A DNA stretch of 64,000 nucleotides from Cyclobacteriaceae bacterium (GCA_028285685.1 JANQOR010000009.1:111744-175743); one strand, 5' to 3'; positions 16,657 through 25,942 are shown, counted from the stretch's first letter. Program-made: numbers and translations. Notes: generated by a model from the letters alone, not told the origin.

Positions 16657-16668
16657 AAGTCTTTCAAC
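16641..16668 (+). terminator. Hairpin overlapping the permease stop codon, candidate terminator
   Basis: A perfect 10-bp stem GTTGAAAGAC / GTCTTTCAAC with an 8-nt loop GAGTAAAA that contains the TAA stop of the FtsX gene. It is followed only by a weak T-rich tract (ATTTTCTT), so termination may be partial. Confidence 0.5.
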
Positions 16669-16728
16669 CTAAGATTTTCTTAATCGACAAAAGTCAACTA
16701 TTGCCTGAGTTTTTCTGTAATATCACTT

Positions 16729-18234
16729 ATGGTTAAGCTCAATCAAGTTCTTGTCGCTTCTTTTGTCGTTTTTTCATGTGCTTCTCAGCCATCCGGCAGC
16801 CCGGATAATGTTTGGCTCGATCCGGCATTGGATCTTCGTGCTTCATCTCAATCGGTGGTGGTCTGGTTTGAAAATCAGTATTTGAGAAGTGGCGATTCTT
16901 TTTTGGAAAAAACAAGGGAACTGGATGGAAAGAGGAGGAGTGTGGTCAAGAAGGAAGTGCTGATGGCTCTGAAAACACTTAGCGATGCTTCTTTCGGAAA
17001 AATTGAAGATCAGCTGAATGCTCTTGAGAAACAAAATGACGTACGAGCTGTGAAGCGTCATTGGATAATCAATGGGTTTAGCTGTGTGGCCTCAGAAGAA
17101 GGACTAAAGGGCATTATGGAATTAGAGGGAGTAGCTAAGATCTTCCTCAAGCAGCTGTCATCTAATGTTTCCAATCCAGACATGGGGCCTGAGTTTTTAG
17201 AAGAGATTCCAGAGACAAGGTTTTCCATCGAGCAGGTTGAAAGCTATCCCTGGAACATCAAGAAAATCCGAGCTCCGGAAGTGTGGAACTCTTACAAAAT
17301 AGTGGGAGAAGGTACGTTGAACGTGGTGCATGATTTCGGCTTCAAGCTGGATATTCCTCCATTAGCTGAAACGATCTATGTGAATGAAGATGAAATACCC
17401 GGAAACAATGTTGATGATGATAACAATGGGTATATCGACGACTACCACGGTTATGACTTTGACAAAGAGACAGCCAGTGTAAACAACCCTTTTATCCGAA
17501 GAGCCTCCGTTATTCACGGCAATGCCTGCGCAGCGATGATCTCAGGAACATTCGCCACGAAGACCAGCCAGGCCATTGGGATAGCTCCAGGATCAAAATG
17601 GGCACCAGTGATTAGCTCTGCAAATATTGAACAAGCGGTAGAGTGGGCTATTGAACAAGGTGCAGATACTTATAGCATGAGCTTTTCCCAACCAAACCTG
17701 GGTGAGTTTCGAACGCATTGGCGAAAAGTGATGGAACATGGCACGCTTTGCGGAGTAGTGTTCATTTCTGGAGCGGGAAACTTTGCTGCTGGTCCTAACG
17801 CCGCTCCAATTCCGGTTCAGATGCGCAACCCGGAGGATATTCCACACGCAGTTCTTGGAGTCGCAGGGATAGGAGAGGACGGAGTTCGGCCAGTCTTTAG
17901 CAGTCAGGGACCAGTGGAATGGAATACGCACTATTACAAGGATGGTAGGGTCAATAAACCGGATTTTGCGACACTTAATTACCGAATTTCTTGTGTGGAT
18001 CCCGAGGGGAATCTCTCCAACACAGCAGGTGGAAATTCTTTTGCCGGGCCCCATATGGCGGGAATTGTCTCATTGATGTTTTCAGCTAATCAGGAACTGC
18101 TGCCTTGGGAAGTGAAAGAGATACTTGTGAAAACAGCCCAGGATATCGGTGACCCGGGTTTTGATTTTCAATCAGGTCATGGGTTCGTAAATGCCTTCGA
18201 CGCGGTTTCTGCGGCTTTGAAATGGAGGAAATAG
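16729..18234 (+). CDS. Subtilisin-like S8 peptidase, lipoprotein
   Basis: A 501-residue protein with a lipobox (VVFSC, Cys17). Residues about 40-145 are likely an I9-type inhibitor prodomain. The S8 catalytic domain follows: Asp202 in NVVHDFGF, His263 in VIHGNACAAM, oxyanion Asn351 in SGAGN and Ser437 in GNSFAGPHMAG. The usual D-S/T-G motif reads D-F-G here, an uncommon variant. A DDDNNGYIDDYHGYDF loop between Asp and His is typical of Bacteroidota members and probably binds calcium. It should act at the cell surface or in the periplasm. It lies 72 bp after the permease and may have its own promoter. Confidence 0.9.
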   Translation: MVKLNQVLVASFVVFSCASQPSGSPDNVWLDPALDLRASSQSVVVWFENQYLRSGDSFLEKTRELDGKRRSVVKKEVLMALKTLSDASFGKIEDQLNALEKQNDVRAVKRHWIINGFSCVASEEGLKGIMELEGVAKIFLKQLSSNVSNPDMGPEFLEEIPETRFSIEQVESYPWNIKKIRAPEVWNSYKIVGEGTLNVVHDFGFKLDIPPLAETIYVNEDEIPGNNVDDDNNGYIDDYHGYDFDKETASVNNPFIRRASVIHGNACAAMISGTFATKTSQAIGIAPGSKWAPVISSANIEQAVEWAIEQGADTYSMSFSQPNLGEFRTHWRKVMEHGTLCGVVFISGAGNFAAGPNAAPIPVQMRNPEDIPHAVLGVAGIGEDGVRPVFSSQGPVEWNTHYYKDGRVNKPDFATLNYRISCVDPEGNLSNTAGGNSFAGPHMAGIVSLMFSANQELLPWEVKEILVKTAQDIGDPGFDFQSGHGFVNAFDAVSAALKWRK

Positions 18235-18238
18235 TACT

Positions 18239-18667
18239 TTACTTTTTCAAGCCCTCTCTGGTTCCTATTTGATAAGCCATTTTCAAAAATTTTCTCAACT
18301 CTGACGTCAGATCACTCTTAGAATGAAGTCTGAAATGATGAACATAAGCCCTCTTTGTAACTTCTTCGATCCTGTGAAAGCATGTGGAGTCTTCGTATTT
18401 TTCTCTAAAGACAAGATGACCTTCAAGAAAATCTTTTCCAAGTCGATTGATAGAGGCAAAACGCATTTTGTGATTTAGTGCTATCCGTGTTTTTGCAGGA
18501 TGAAGTTCAAAGTCACCGATTTTCTCAAATGCTGCTATCAAATGTTCATAGAGCTCGATGGCGGCTTTTGTATTTCCATGTAGGAAGTTTTCAATCGTAT
18601 TTGCACCACAGGAATGCCATTGATTGGTATTTACAAACTTTTGCTGGCATTTGGGACAGGTCCACAT
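18239..18667 (-). CDS. DUF5655 protein with N-terminal zinc ribbon
   Basis: About 142 residues from the ATG at 18667. The N-terminus MWTCPKCQQKF...WHSC has a CxxC plus distal Cys/His, suggesting a small zinc-binding knuckle; the rest matches DUF5655 (ELYEHLIAAFEKIGDFELHPAKTRIAL). The function is unknown. The frame is open to 18703, but the ATG at 18667 follows the stop of the HD-domain gene by 1 bp, which fits operon spacing. It converges on the subtilase gene. Confidence 0.75.
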   Translation of the reverse strand: MWTCPKCQQKFVNTNQWHSCGANTIENFLHGNTKAAIELYEHLIAAFEKIGDFELHPAKTRIALNHKMRFASINRLGKDFLEGHLVFREKYEDSTCFHRIEEVTKRAYVHHFRLHSKSDLTSELRKFLKMAYQIGTREGLKK

Positions 18668-18668
18668 G

Positions 18669-19241
18669 CTAGTAGTTTTGAAAGGGTTCTCTGGAAAATA
18701 CACGCCTTAATACGGGAATGAAAAAATCTAACTCCTCCCATTCGTAGTCCGGATCAAAGGAACATTGATCCCATTTTTCACAAAAATCCACTGCAGAATG
18801 GTAGTATGGATGATCTTTGAATCGATCGCGATTGTTCCGCAACTCTGAGTTCAGACTCTTGTTGTAGAACATCTGAAAGGTACCGTGATATCTCACTACC
18901 CATATAACTTCCTCACTGAGGAAAGGGCGTAAGATCTCAGCAGCAACCTGACCGTGAGTGTATGGTGCCAGTACATCCCCAATATCATGTAAAAGGGCAG
19001 CAACAACCCAATCATCACCAGCACCATCTCTTGCAGCTCGGGTTGCGCACTGCAAGACATGCTCCAACCGATTAATCTTGTACGCTCCGTCGTCTTTGGC
19101 CATTTCCTTTAGGTGATCAATAAGACGATCTGGTAATTCCCTGGCCGTGGCTTCATCATTTTTCCGAATAATGTGATAATCCTCCACCGAGCCGTCTTTC
19201 ATGGCAGTGAATTTTGCAATCTTATTGATCTGCTTTTCCAT
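18669..19241 (-). CDS. HD-domain protein, PhnZ/MIOX-like oxygenase candidate
   Basis: A 190-residue cytoplasmic protein. The ligand pattern matches the mixed-valence diiron HD oxygenases: His61, His85-Asp86 (LLHDIGD), His96 (YTHGQ), His119 (RYHG) and Asp158 (KWDQCSFDP). The spacing of His61-His85 (24) and His96-His119 (23) is close to what I recall for PhnZ. Members of this group cleave or oxidise phosphonates or polyols (PhnZ, TmpB, MIOX), but many homologues are uncharacterised, and a plain phosphohydrolase is the alternative. It lies 2 bp after a D-2-hydroxyacid dehydrogenase gene and 1 bp before a DUF5655 gene, so the three form an operon. Confidence 0.75.
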   Translation of the reverse strand: MEKQINKIAKFTAMKDGSVEDYHIIRKNDEATARELPDRLIDHLKEMAKDDGAYKINRLEHVLQCATRAARDGAGDDWVVAALLHDIGDVLAPYTHGQVAAEILRPFLSEEVIWVVRYHGTFQMFYNKSLNSELRNNRDRFKDHPYYHSAVDFCEKWDQCSFDPDYEWEELDFFIPVLRRVFSREPFQNY

Positions 19242-19243
19242 TC

Positions 19244-20170
19244 CTAATACCCCTTTGTTTGGTCTATGAATAAATGATTTCTTTCTCCTTTTTGTATGGC
19301 AGCATAAGCCGTCTTAAAGCTGGCAATCACGTCATCGATCGTAGTTATTCCTGACTGATGAGGCGAGACAAGTACTTTTTCATTGGTCCACAAGTTGGAG
19401 TCCTTGACAAGGGGTTCTTCAGGAAAGACATCTAGTACAGCTTTACGCACCGACCCTGAGCTAATGGCCTCTGTTAGCGCATTTTCTTCTACTGCGTCCC
19501 CTCTGCCAACATTGATGAAAATGATGTTTTTAAATGATTCAAAAAATGACTCATCCAGTATTGAAGATGTTTCCTCAGTACTGGGAAGTGCACTAACCAC
19601 CACATGAATGTCCTTTACTGTTGACAGAGATTCCCAACTGATGATTTCATCGAAGGGATCAACAGAAGTACCGGATTGATTGAGTCCGATAAGCTTACTT
19701 ACGTGCTTAGTCAGCTGAAACCCAATTCCCTGTCCGACGGAACCTGTTCCTAGAACTAGCACATTGAGGGCTGACAAACTCGTGGCTGAAATTTGATTCC
19801 AGTTAGCTATCTTCTGATTTTCGTAGATGGGAAACAACGACTTTATTTCTGCAAGGATATAGGCCAGGCAAAACTCACCCATTTGCCTTCCCAGGTTTCC
19901 TGTTGTCCTTGTAATGATGGTTTCAGGACTTAGTGATTGGAGTCTTAAATACGAATCGACACCTGCTCCAAACGCATGTATCCATTCAATTTCCGACAGG
20001 TCCTCATCCGTCAGGAAATTGAATCCTGCAATGGCATTTACAGTGGGGAGGGCGGATCTAATCTCACTTTTCGAATTCGCTTTAGCTATGTCAATCTCAG
20101 GAAAGCTGACTTTGATAAATGCTTCAAAGTCATCTGCCAACCTTCCATATGTGAGCATCCGATAGATCAT
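19244..20170 (-). CDS. D-2-hydroxyacid dehydrogenase (NAD-binding)
   Basis: A 308-residue enzyme. The NAD-binding Rossmann motif is VLVLGTGSVGQGIG (residues about 136-150) and the catalytic set is visible: Arg in INVGRGD, Glu in DVFPEEP and His in SPHQSG. The shortened N-terminal domain (IHAFGAGVDSYL) is typical of the GhrA-like glyoxylate/hydroxypyruvate reductase branch. It would interconvert a 2-oxoacid and a D-2-hydroxyacid. It is the first gene of the operon with the PhnZ-like HD protein, which hints that the dehydrogenase acts on that enzyme's product or substrate (inference). Confidence 0.88.
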   Translation of the reverse strand: MIYRMLTYGRLADDFEAFIKVSFPEIDIAKANSKSEIRSALPTVNAIAGFNFLTDEDLSEIEWIHAFGAGVDSYLRLQSLSPETIITRTTGNLGRQMGEFCLAYILAEIKSLFPIYENQKIANWNQISATSLSALNVLVLGTGSVGQGIGFQLTKHVSKLIGLNQSGTSVDPFDEIISWESLSTVKDIHVVVSALPSTEETSSILDESFFESFKNIIFINVGRGDAVEENALTEAISSGSVRKAVLDVFPEEPLVKDSNLWTNEKVLVSPHQSGITTIDDVIASFKTAYAAIQKGERNHLFIDQTKGY

Positions 20171-20243
20171 TGATTCCTCTCTTCAACTGTCCGTGAATTC
20201 AAGAGGACTAAAGTTAAAGGTTTACAACATCATTCGATGGCTT

Positions 20244-21029
20244 TCAACTTTTATAGACATTCACGTTTCCAAAGTACGTCCGCAACCCGATGGATGCCTC
20301 ACCCATTCCCATGTTAATAACTTTTATTCGCTCGTTCTGATCGGATTTGCCAGAGGTTTTGGTTGGGTATTCGCTCTTGACCTTACCATTGTTGCATCCG
20401 ATAAAAACGTTTGCAGAGGAGTTGGCTGGCAGGACGAGTTTAAGATCACCTTTCAGAGTGCTTACTGCATGGGGATATCGGGGTGTCACCTCTTTATAGT
20501 AGACATCGATATTTCCCAGGACAGAGTTCGCAACCACCGATCCATAAATTCTGTTCAATGAAATATTTCCTACTTTGGTATTCGCTTCTATCTGCCCTTT
20601 GAGGTCGAGAACAAATACATCTTCGACGGTTGATTTTAGCTTAACAGAAAATTTTTCGGGAACTTTTATCAAAAGCAGTAGTCCAGTTTCGCTTTCTGCA
20701 TGCTCGGATAGTATGACATCATTTTCGTTTTCTGAAAATGAAAACGGCAATTCTTGATTTTTCCACCGATTGGGATCTAATGAATTGTATTTTTCATTCG
20801 ATCCTTGAAGGTCGTGGATTTCTATATCGACAAAATCGATATCATGAGCTTCGACAGAGATCCTACTGTAAAGTGTTTCAACCTTTAGCAGGCCAGACCG
20901 CCATGGTCGCGTCAGTTCGATTGTATAATTTTCAATAACCTTGATAGGCGGCGCTGGATCAAGTTGCTGTGCTTTTAGACCAGCCTCAATGCAGCAGGTG
21001 AATAGGAGAAAATAACTAAGCATTTTCAT
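20244..21029 (-). CDS. Secreted DUF4097-like beta-strand protein
   Basis: A 261-residue protein with a signal peptide (about 1-20). The body is built of short repeated strands (VKLKSTVEDVFVLDLKG, IEANTKVGNISLNRIYG, VVANSVLGNIDVYY), the pattern of DUF4097 putative adhesins with a right-handed beta-helix look. Its ATG overlaps the stop of the HEAT-repeat gene (ATGA). As the last gene of a sigma/anti-sigma operon it may be the sensed or regulated envelope component. Function unproven. Confidence 0.7.
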   Translation of the reverse strand: MKMLSYFLLFTCCIEAGLKAQQLDPAPPIKVIENYTIELTRPWRSGLLKVETLYSRISVEAHDIDFVDIEIHDLQGSNEKYNSLDPNRWKNQELPFSFSENENDVILSEHAESETGLLLLIKVPEKFSVKLKSTVEDVFVLDLKGQIEANTKVGNISLNRIYGSVVANSVLGNIDVYYKEVTPRYPHAVSTLKGDLKLVLPANSSANVFIGCNNGKVKSEYPTKTSGKSDQNERIKVINMGMGEASIGLRTYFGNVNVYKS

Positions 21030-21730
21030 AGCAATATCTCTTTAATTTGATTTTTTAACTCAAGTTCAGTCCGGTCATCATCGATCATTCGTTTTAATTC
21101 TTCCAGAATCACCGGATCATTCATTTTTATCAGGCTTTCAACCAGGATGGCCCGGACGAGGAAAGATTCTTGTCGTCCTAATGATTTGATGAGTTCTTTT
21201 TTTACGAGCTCATCTTTCGGAAAACCAGCCATGGTTTCAATTGCTGCCATTCTCACATTTACATTGTCATCAGTATTGAGCAGTTCCATCAGAGAGGTAG
21301 ACAGCTCCGTCTGCATTGCTGGTAGTCCTCCCACTAATTCCAGAGCCTTGAGTTTGACATGAACAGACTGCTGATCCATAAGTGTGATGGCAAGTGCGCT
21401 CTGCATGGTGTCCATCCTTGCCGACATTTGTTGGTAGGATGCATTCATTTGAATCAACAAGACCGTGATAAAAATCAACAAAAAGACTGCAGCGACCCTG
21501 AACAAGACTCCTGTGTTGATGTGCAGCTTTTTGTCGACACTTCCAATCGATTTCTTAATTCTCTCATCAAATGAATCCGAGAGTTTCTTTTTATTGCTCT
21601 TATCATAAAACCTGATCTCCTCCAGGAAATACGAATCATCTGAGTGATCTCTGAGCAACTGTTCCTCTTGCTCGGACGTTTTTCCCTCCAGGTACTTCTT
21701 TAGTAGTTCATCTGTATCTTTCTTTTTCAT
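21026..21730 (-). CDS. Membrane HEAT-repeat protein, probable anti-sigma factor
   Basis: A 234-residue protein. Residues 1-70 are acidic and helical (DELLKKYLEGKTSEQEEQLLR, as in zinc-free anti-sigma N-termini), a transmembrane segment spans about 75-92 (LFRVAAVFLLIFITVLLI), and the periplasmic part holds HEAT-like repeats (VKLKALELVGGL, VRMAAIETMAGF, VRAILVESLIKM). It begins 1 bp after the ECF sigma gene ends. The topology and position suggest it holds the sigma factor at the membrane until a periplasmic signal is received; this is inference. Confidence 0.75.
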   Translation of the reverse strand: MKKKDTDELLKKYLEGKTSEQEEQLLRDHSDDSYFLEEIRFYDKSNKKKLSDSFDERIKKSIGSVDKKLHINTGVLFRVAAVFLLIFITVLLIQMNASYQQMSARMDTMQSALAITLMDQQSVHVKLKALELVGGLPAMQTELSTSLMELLNTDDNVNVRMAAIETMAGFPKDELVKKELIKSLGRQESFLVRAILVESLIKMNDPVILEELKRMIDDDRTELELKNQIKEILL

Positions 21731-21731
21731 C

Positions 21732-22220
21732 TCAAAACATTTTCTCTAGTTGCTTTCTTATTTTTCTTCGTGCCCTTGAAAGGCTTACCTCGACAGTGTT
21801 TTTCTTGAGGTCAAGTGTTTCTGCGATTTTTTCGATCGTAAAACCTTCAACATTTCTTAGCTGAAGTATCAATCTTTGCTGTTCAGGCAATTGCGAAATG
21901 ATTTCTACCAATAGTTCATTTGTGTCTGAAAGTTCCAGCTGGTCGATTTCGCTATTGCCCACCTCTGCCATTTGATCGAGGCTGACCATTTGCATTTTGG
22001 ATTTCCGTATTCGATCAATGCACAGGTTTTTAAGTATGCTCAGTGCATATGCCTCAACTTTTTCGTAAGAGTTTAAGTCAGCTCTGCGGTCCCATAATTT
22101 CATGTATAGATCCTGAACCGCTTCCTCTGCTTCCCACGAATCTTTCAAAAGCCAAATGGCGTATCGGTACCATTGATTTTTCTTAGGAAGGAAGGCATTT
22201 AAAAATTCACTCTTACGCAT
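21732..22220 (-). CDS. ECF RNA polymerase sigma factor
   Basis: A 162-residue sigma-70 family protein with region 2 (EEAVQDLYMKLWDRRADLNSY, helix binding the -10 element) and region 4 (LPEQQRLILQLRNVEGFTIE, then the HTH IAETLDLKKNTVEVSLSRAR). It lacks regions 1 and 3, as expected for ECF types. It heads a three-gene operon with a membrane HEAT protein and a DUF4097 protein. The operon may be autoregulated; no repeated promoter element was found to confirm this. Confidence 0.9.
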   Translation of the reverse strand: MRKSEFLNAFLPKKNQWYRYAIWLLKDSWEAEEAVQDLYMKLWDRRADLNSYEKVEAYALSILKNLCIDRIRKSKMQMVSLDQMAEVGNSEIDQLELSDTNELLVEIISQLPEQQRLILQLRNVEGFTIEKIAETLDLKKNTVEVSLSRARRKIRKQLEKMF

Positions 22221-22284
22221 GCTTACCTAAAAGACGTGAAAATTCTCAGAAACTGACAAGGCCTGTGAAAAAACTTGAAGCAAC

Positions 22285-22310
22285 AAAAAAGCCGTCCTAG
22301 TAAAGACGGC
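22285..22310 (-). terminator. Rho-independent terminator of the ABC-M1 operon
   Basis: Read on the minus strand, a GCCGTC / GACGGC stem (22310-22305 and 22296-22291) with an 8-nt loop is followed by six T residues (22290-22285). It lies 30 bp after the stop of the ABC-M1 fusion gene and separates that operon from the sigma factor promoter. Confidence 0.8.
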
Positions 22311-22339
22311 CTCTTGTTTTCAGTGATTTGGTCAAATAA

Positions 22340-25300
22340 CTATGTACTTTCCTGCAGTGTGAGATCTTTCACATTGTCATCCGGATTTCGATCGATAAGC
22401 TTGTGTATAGGGTCGATTCCAGCTTTTAAGGGTTCCTCATCGACCGTAATTTCAAACGTTTTGACCTGGTCGTCAATCAGGTGTTTTTTTAGGTAAAGTA
22501 GCTTGTCTTCTCCTTCTTCATCTTTTCCATACACACCAATGTCAATGTAGTCACTCATGGCGATTGCGGTTTCAGTACCAAGACTATCAGCACGATACTT
22601 GATTGCATCTACTTCCAAATTAATCGTGTAGGTACTATCAGCATTTACCACGTAGGAGGCATCGGTCGTCTTGTTTTCGAAAAGTGTAATATTCTCAAAC
22701 ATATCGTCGATAATGTACTGAAGCGAGTCCGGAGTTACTTCTCTGAAGTAGCCAATCAAATCAGCAGAGGTTGGATACCTTCCTTCTTTGAAACCCCAAT
22801 CTCTTCGGAATCGCTTCAACGCCATATTGACACTATCTTCAGTAATGTAGTCTTGCAAGGCGTACATAACCAGCGACCCTTTTCTGTAGTGAATATAGCC
22901 TTGACCTTCAACCATCTCCAGTGTCATTTCTTTCTTACGTTCGAATGTCCTTCCAAACAAGTAGCTATTCAATTCATGTTTTAGGTATTTCTGAATGATC
23001 TCTTCCGGGGATTCCTGCTTCATCACCATCAAAGCGGAGTATTGGGACATGGTTTCTGATAGCATCGCATTCCCTTTTACTCCCGCTTCAGTGACCTGGT
23101 GTCCCCACCATTGATGTGCCACCTCGTGTGCAGTCACGTAAAACGGAAGATCTACATCATCTTCATCAATTTTCTGAATGAAGCCGATCGCCTCCGAAAA
23201 AGGAACTGTGTTAGCGAAAGACTGCGCAAAAGATGAGTACCTTGGGAATTCCATAATTCGCATCTGCCTGAATTGATAGGGAGAAAAATTGACTGTGTAG
23301 TAGTCAAGTGATTTCTTCAGTCCGCGCATCATTCGATCCAGGTTGTACTCGTGACCTTTGTGATAGTAGATTTCAAGACTCACGTCATCCAACGTATCCG
23401 ATGGAGGCTCCCAAACATCTCTCTTCACTGCATAGTCCGCTGATACGATGGAATAGAAACTGACCATGGGAACGTCCATCTTGTAGTGATAGAAGACACG
23501 ATCGTCCTCATACCATTTTTTCTGCAAATAGCCAGGTGCTAGTGCGATTTGTGATGAGTCCGTGCTTACCACAATCTCGAACTTTATCTTGTCGGCATCA
23601 TCGCCAAACAGGCTTTGACTAAGCCCGCGGGGGTCGTCCCGTTCCATCATGCGCTCTTTCTCTTCCAGATCATTGTCCTTTCTGTCATCGTCATCACCTA
23701 ATTCAAACCCGGTATTGTAGCCTATGGATGGGAAATAACCATTATCGAAAAATGTGCCGTTATAAACCACCCTCGTATTACTGCCACTTTCCTTAAATCC
23801 CTTCGTTATGAAATCTACCTCAAAGTTCATTTTTATTTCGGCTCCTGAATCCAAAGGGTTTGTCAGTGTGAAAATCGTGTAGCCAAAATCTTCCAGTCGT
23901 TCTTTGACAGATGCTTGATCTCCGAAATCCAGTCGGGTAACAAAATCACTCGTGCCACCATCCTGAATATGCACCTCAGAGATTGGCTCGGCTTTTTTGT
24001 TTTTCAAGATGTAGTATCCCTTGGCAGTGAAATTCCTGTCTTGTGGAAAGATATCTACATTGACATTCGTTTCAGTGATCTTCGGTTGATGCATGAACTC
24101 ATACTTCTTCAAGTCTTTTTCGTAGCGTGCCTGCAAAGCATTTTGATCATCCGAATTGGTGTATTTGTTTTGAACATTGGTGTTGTAGTAGATATATGCC
24201 CCCGAGAAGAGAAACACTGCGATTGATCCAAAAAGGAAAATCAACAAACTCCTACCCATTCGCATTTTACCCACCTTCAACCGGTTCTTCAAGATTGCGT
24301 CCGTACCCCTAACTGAGAACATGATCGAAACCCCGAAGAAGAACATGGAAAGGCCAATCCAATAAATATTAAACCATGAGAATGGAGTGACAAAGTGCCC
24401 AAAGGCGTTCATTTCAGAGTAATTACCAAGGTTGGCACTGGCGAAGTAAAACATGTTATGTTCAACACCTAGCTCGTCCAAGACGATGAAAGAAATGTAG
24501 AACAGGATCATCAGGGCAAATCCAAGAAATTTTTGGTTTACGACCACTTGGATGAAGAATCCAAGAAAGGTATACAACGCCATCAACAAGAGTGTATCCG
24601 TAAATAACGTTTTGAAGTACAGGTCAAGCTCAATTTTTGGGTATCCCTGGATCAATTGAATAATGATTCCACAGACGATGAGCACCAAAAGAATCGTCAT
24701 ATGTACCATTACAAATCCAAAGTACTTTCCAGTAAGTCCAACCATATCCCGGTAGGGCAGGGCATCATAAATAAGGTTGATCTTCGTGTCACGTTCTTTC
24801 CAGATGAGTTCACCTGAGTAGAAGACAATCAGGATGATAAAGAATACCTGGAACGCTCTGATCACGGTCAGCATATTACTGGTCGTACTGTAGGTAGAGA
24901 TATCATATCCTCCGGAGTTAGAGACCATCGCCACGATGAAAACAAAAATGATCCCTGCCAATACGATGAACCGAAAAGGTATCTGCTTGGCAATCCAGGT
25001 GAAATAAAACCAGGACAGTTTTCTAATTTGTACAAAGGAGGCACTCAATCCATAGTTGAGATCCGCCTTAGGAATATCAAACCCTGATGAAGTAGACCGC
25101 TCGGTTTCTTTAAGCTCTTTCTTCCGTTTTTTGGCATTTCCTGCCATGTTGTAGTTGAACTTGAAGAAGGTAAGGATCAGTGATCCTATTCCAATCCCAA
25201 CCCAAAGCAGTCTGTTGATTAGAACCACTCCTTCCAATGGAATGACTTGCGAGTTTTGCTCAGCTACCGTCCAGTATTGAGTCATTACCACGTTGGCACC

Positions 25301-25942
25301 AAACCCAAATGGATCGAGTATCGCACCCATATCTCGATTGTCTAATTCTGCCAGGAAGGATGAAGCGATTAGATAGCCCATGAAGAGGATCACTGCCTGC
25401 GCATATACTACTACCATTTTCTTTCCTAGGGTGCCCCCGGTGAAGAAGATTGCGCTAAAGAAAAATAGGTTTGGCAGCGCAAACAGTAGAAATGGTTGGA
25501 AATAATGATATGAATTAAACGCCTGTAGCTTGTCCTGATCCATCCACGGCCAGGGAATCCCATGACCTGCCATCATACCCCAAAGAATCCCCGATGTTAT
25601 CAATACCAGTACTATAAAAGATCCAATGAATCGACCTGCCAGGTATTGATTCTTGGTCAATGGAGTGGTAAATATCATGGAGGCTGTTGAGTGTTCAAAG
25701 TCCCTCAAAACGGGTACTCCCATGATTGCCGAGGCAATGAATGTCCCCAGAAACATGGCAAACAACATGATGGTCATGATAACCGTAGGAGCGTTTTCCA
25801 TCAATTTTCCTCCACTACCTCCCGCACGAACCATATCCGTAGTAACTGCGAGGAAAGCAATGAGGAATAAAAGTGCAAAGTAGATGTAGGTAGCAGGTCT
25901 TCCCAGCCTGTACTTAAACTCAAATTTTATTACTTCTAACAT
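22340..25942 (-). CDS. ABC-2 type permease fused to M1 aminopeptidase
   Basis: A 1200-residue protein. Residues 1-600 carry two six-helix ABC-2 permease units (first helices FALLFLIAFLAVTT and LAGIIFVFIVAMVSN). The C-terminal half is an M1 peptidase: HEVAHQWWGH (His939, Glu940, His943) with the third zinc ligand Glu963 in LSETMSQYS. The GAMEN-like exopeptidase motif of canonical M1 enzymes is not apparent. It starts 11 bp after the ATPase gene, giving a two-gene ABC system. This fusion recurs in Bacteroidota; the transported substrate is unknown, and coupling of export to peptide trimming outside the membrane is inferred. Confidence 0.9.
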   Translation of the reverse strand: MLEVIKFEFKYRLGRPATYIYFALLFLIAFLAVTTDMVRAGGSGGKLMENAPTVIMTIMLFAMFLGTFIASAIMGVPVLRDFEHSTASMIFTTPLTKNQYLAGRFIGSFIVLVLITSGILWGMMAGHGIPWPWMDQDKLQAFNSYHYFQPFLLFALPNLFFFSAIFFTGGTLGKKMVVVYAQAVILFMGYLIASSFLAELDNRDMGAILDPFGFGANVVMTQYWTVAEQNSQVIPLEGVVLINRLLWVGIGIGSLILTFFKFNYNMAGNAKKRKKELKETERSTSSGFDIPKADLNYGLSASFVQIRKLSWFYFTWIAKQIPFRFIVLAGIIFVFIVAMVSNSGGYDISTYSTTSNMLTVIRAFQVFFIILIVFYSGELIWKERDTKINLIYDALPYRDMVGLTGKYFGFVMVHMTILLVLIVCGIIIQLIQGYPKIELDLYFKTLFTDTLLLMALYTFLGFFIQVVVNQKFLGFALMILFYISFIVLDELGVEHNMFYFASANLGNYSEMNAFGHFVTPFSWFNIYWIGLSMFFFGVSIMFSVRGTDAILKNRLKVGKMRMGRSLLIFLFGSIAVFLFSGAYIYYNTNVQNKYTNSDDQNALQARYEKDLKKYEFMHQPKITETNVNVDIFPQDRNFTAKGYYILKNKKAEPISEVHIQDGGTSDFVTRLDFGDQASVKERLEDFGYTIFTLTNPLDSGAEIKMNFEVDFITKGFKESGSNTRVVYNGTFFDNGYFPSIGYNTGFELGDDDDRKDNDLEEKERMMERDDPRGLSQSLFGDDADKIKFEIVVSTDSSQIALAPGYLQKKWYEDDRVFYHYKMDVPMVSFYSIVSADYAVKRDVWEPPSDTLDDVSLEIYYHKGHEYNLDRMMRGLKKSLDYYTVNFSPYQFRQMRIMEFPRYSSFAQSFANTVPFSEAIGFIQKIDEDDVDLPFYVTAHEVAHQWWGHQVTEAGVKGNAMLSETMSQYSALMVMKQESPEEIIQKYLKHELNSYLFGRTFERKKEMTLEMVEGQGYIHYRKGSLVMYALQDYITEDSVNMALKRFRRDWGFKEGRYPTSADLIGYFREVTPDSLQYIIDDMFENITLFENKTTDASYVVNADSTYTINLEVDAIKYRADSLGTETAIAMSDYIDIGVYGKDEEGEDKLLYLKKHLIDDQVKTFEITVDEEPLKAGIDPIHKLIDRNPDDNVKDLTLQEST

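Noticed and set aside
17593-18054. Minus-strand 153-codon open frame
   Set aside because: Antisense to the catalytic half of the subtilase, whose motifs are intact.
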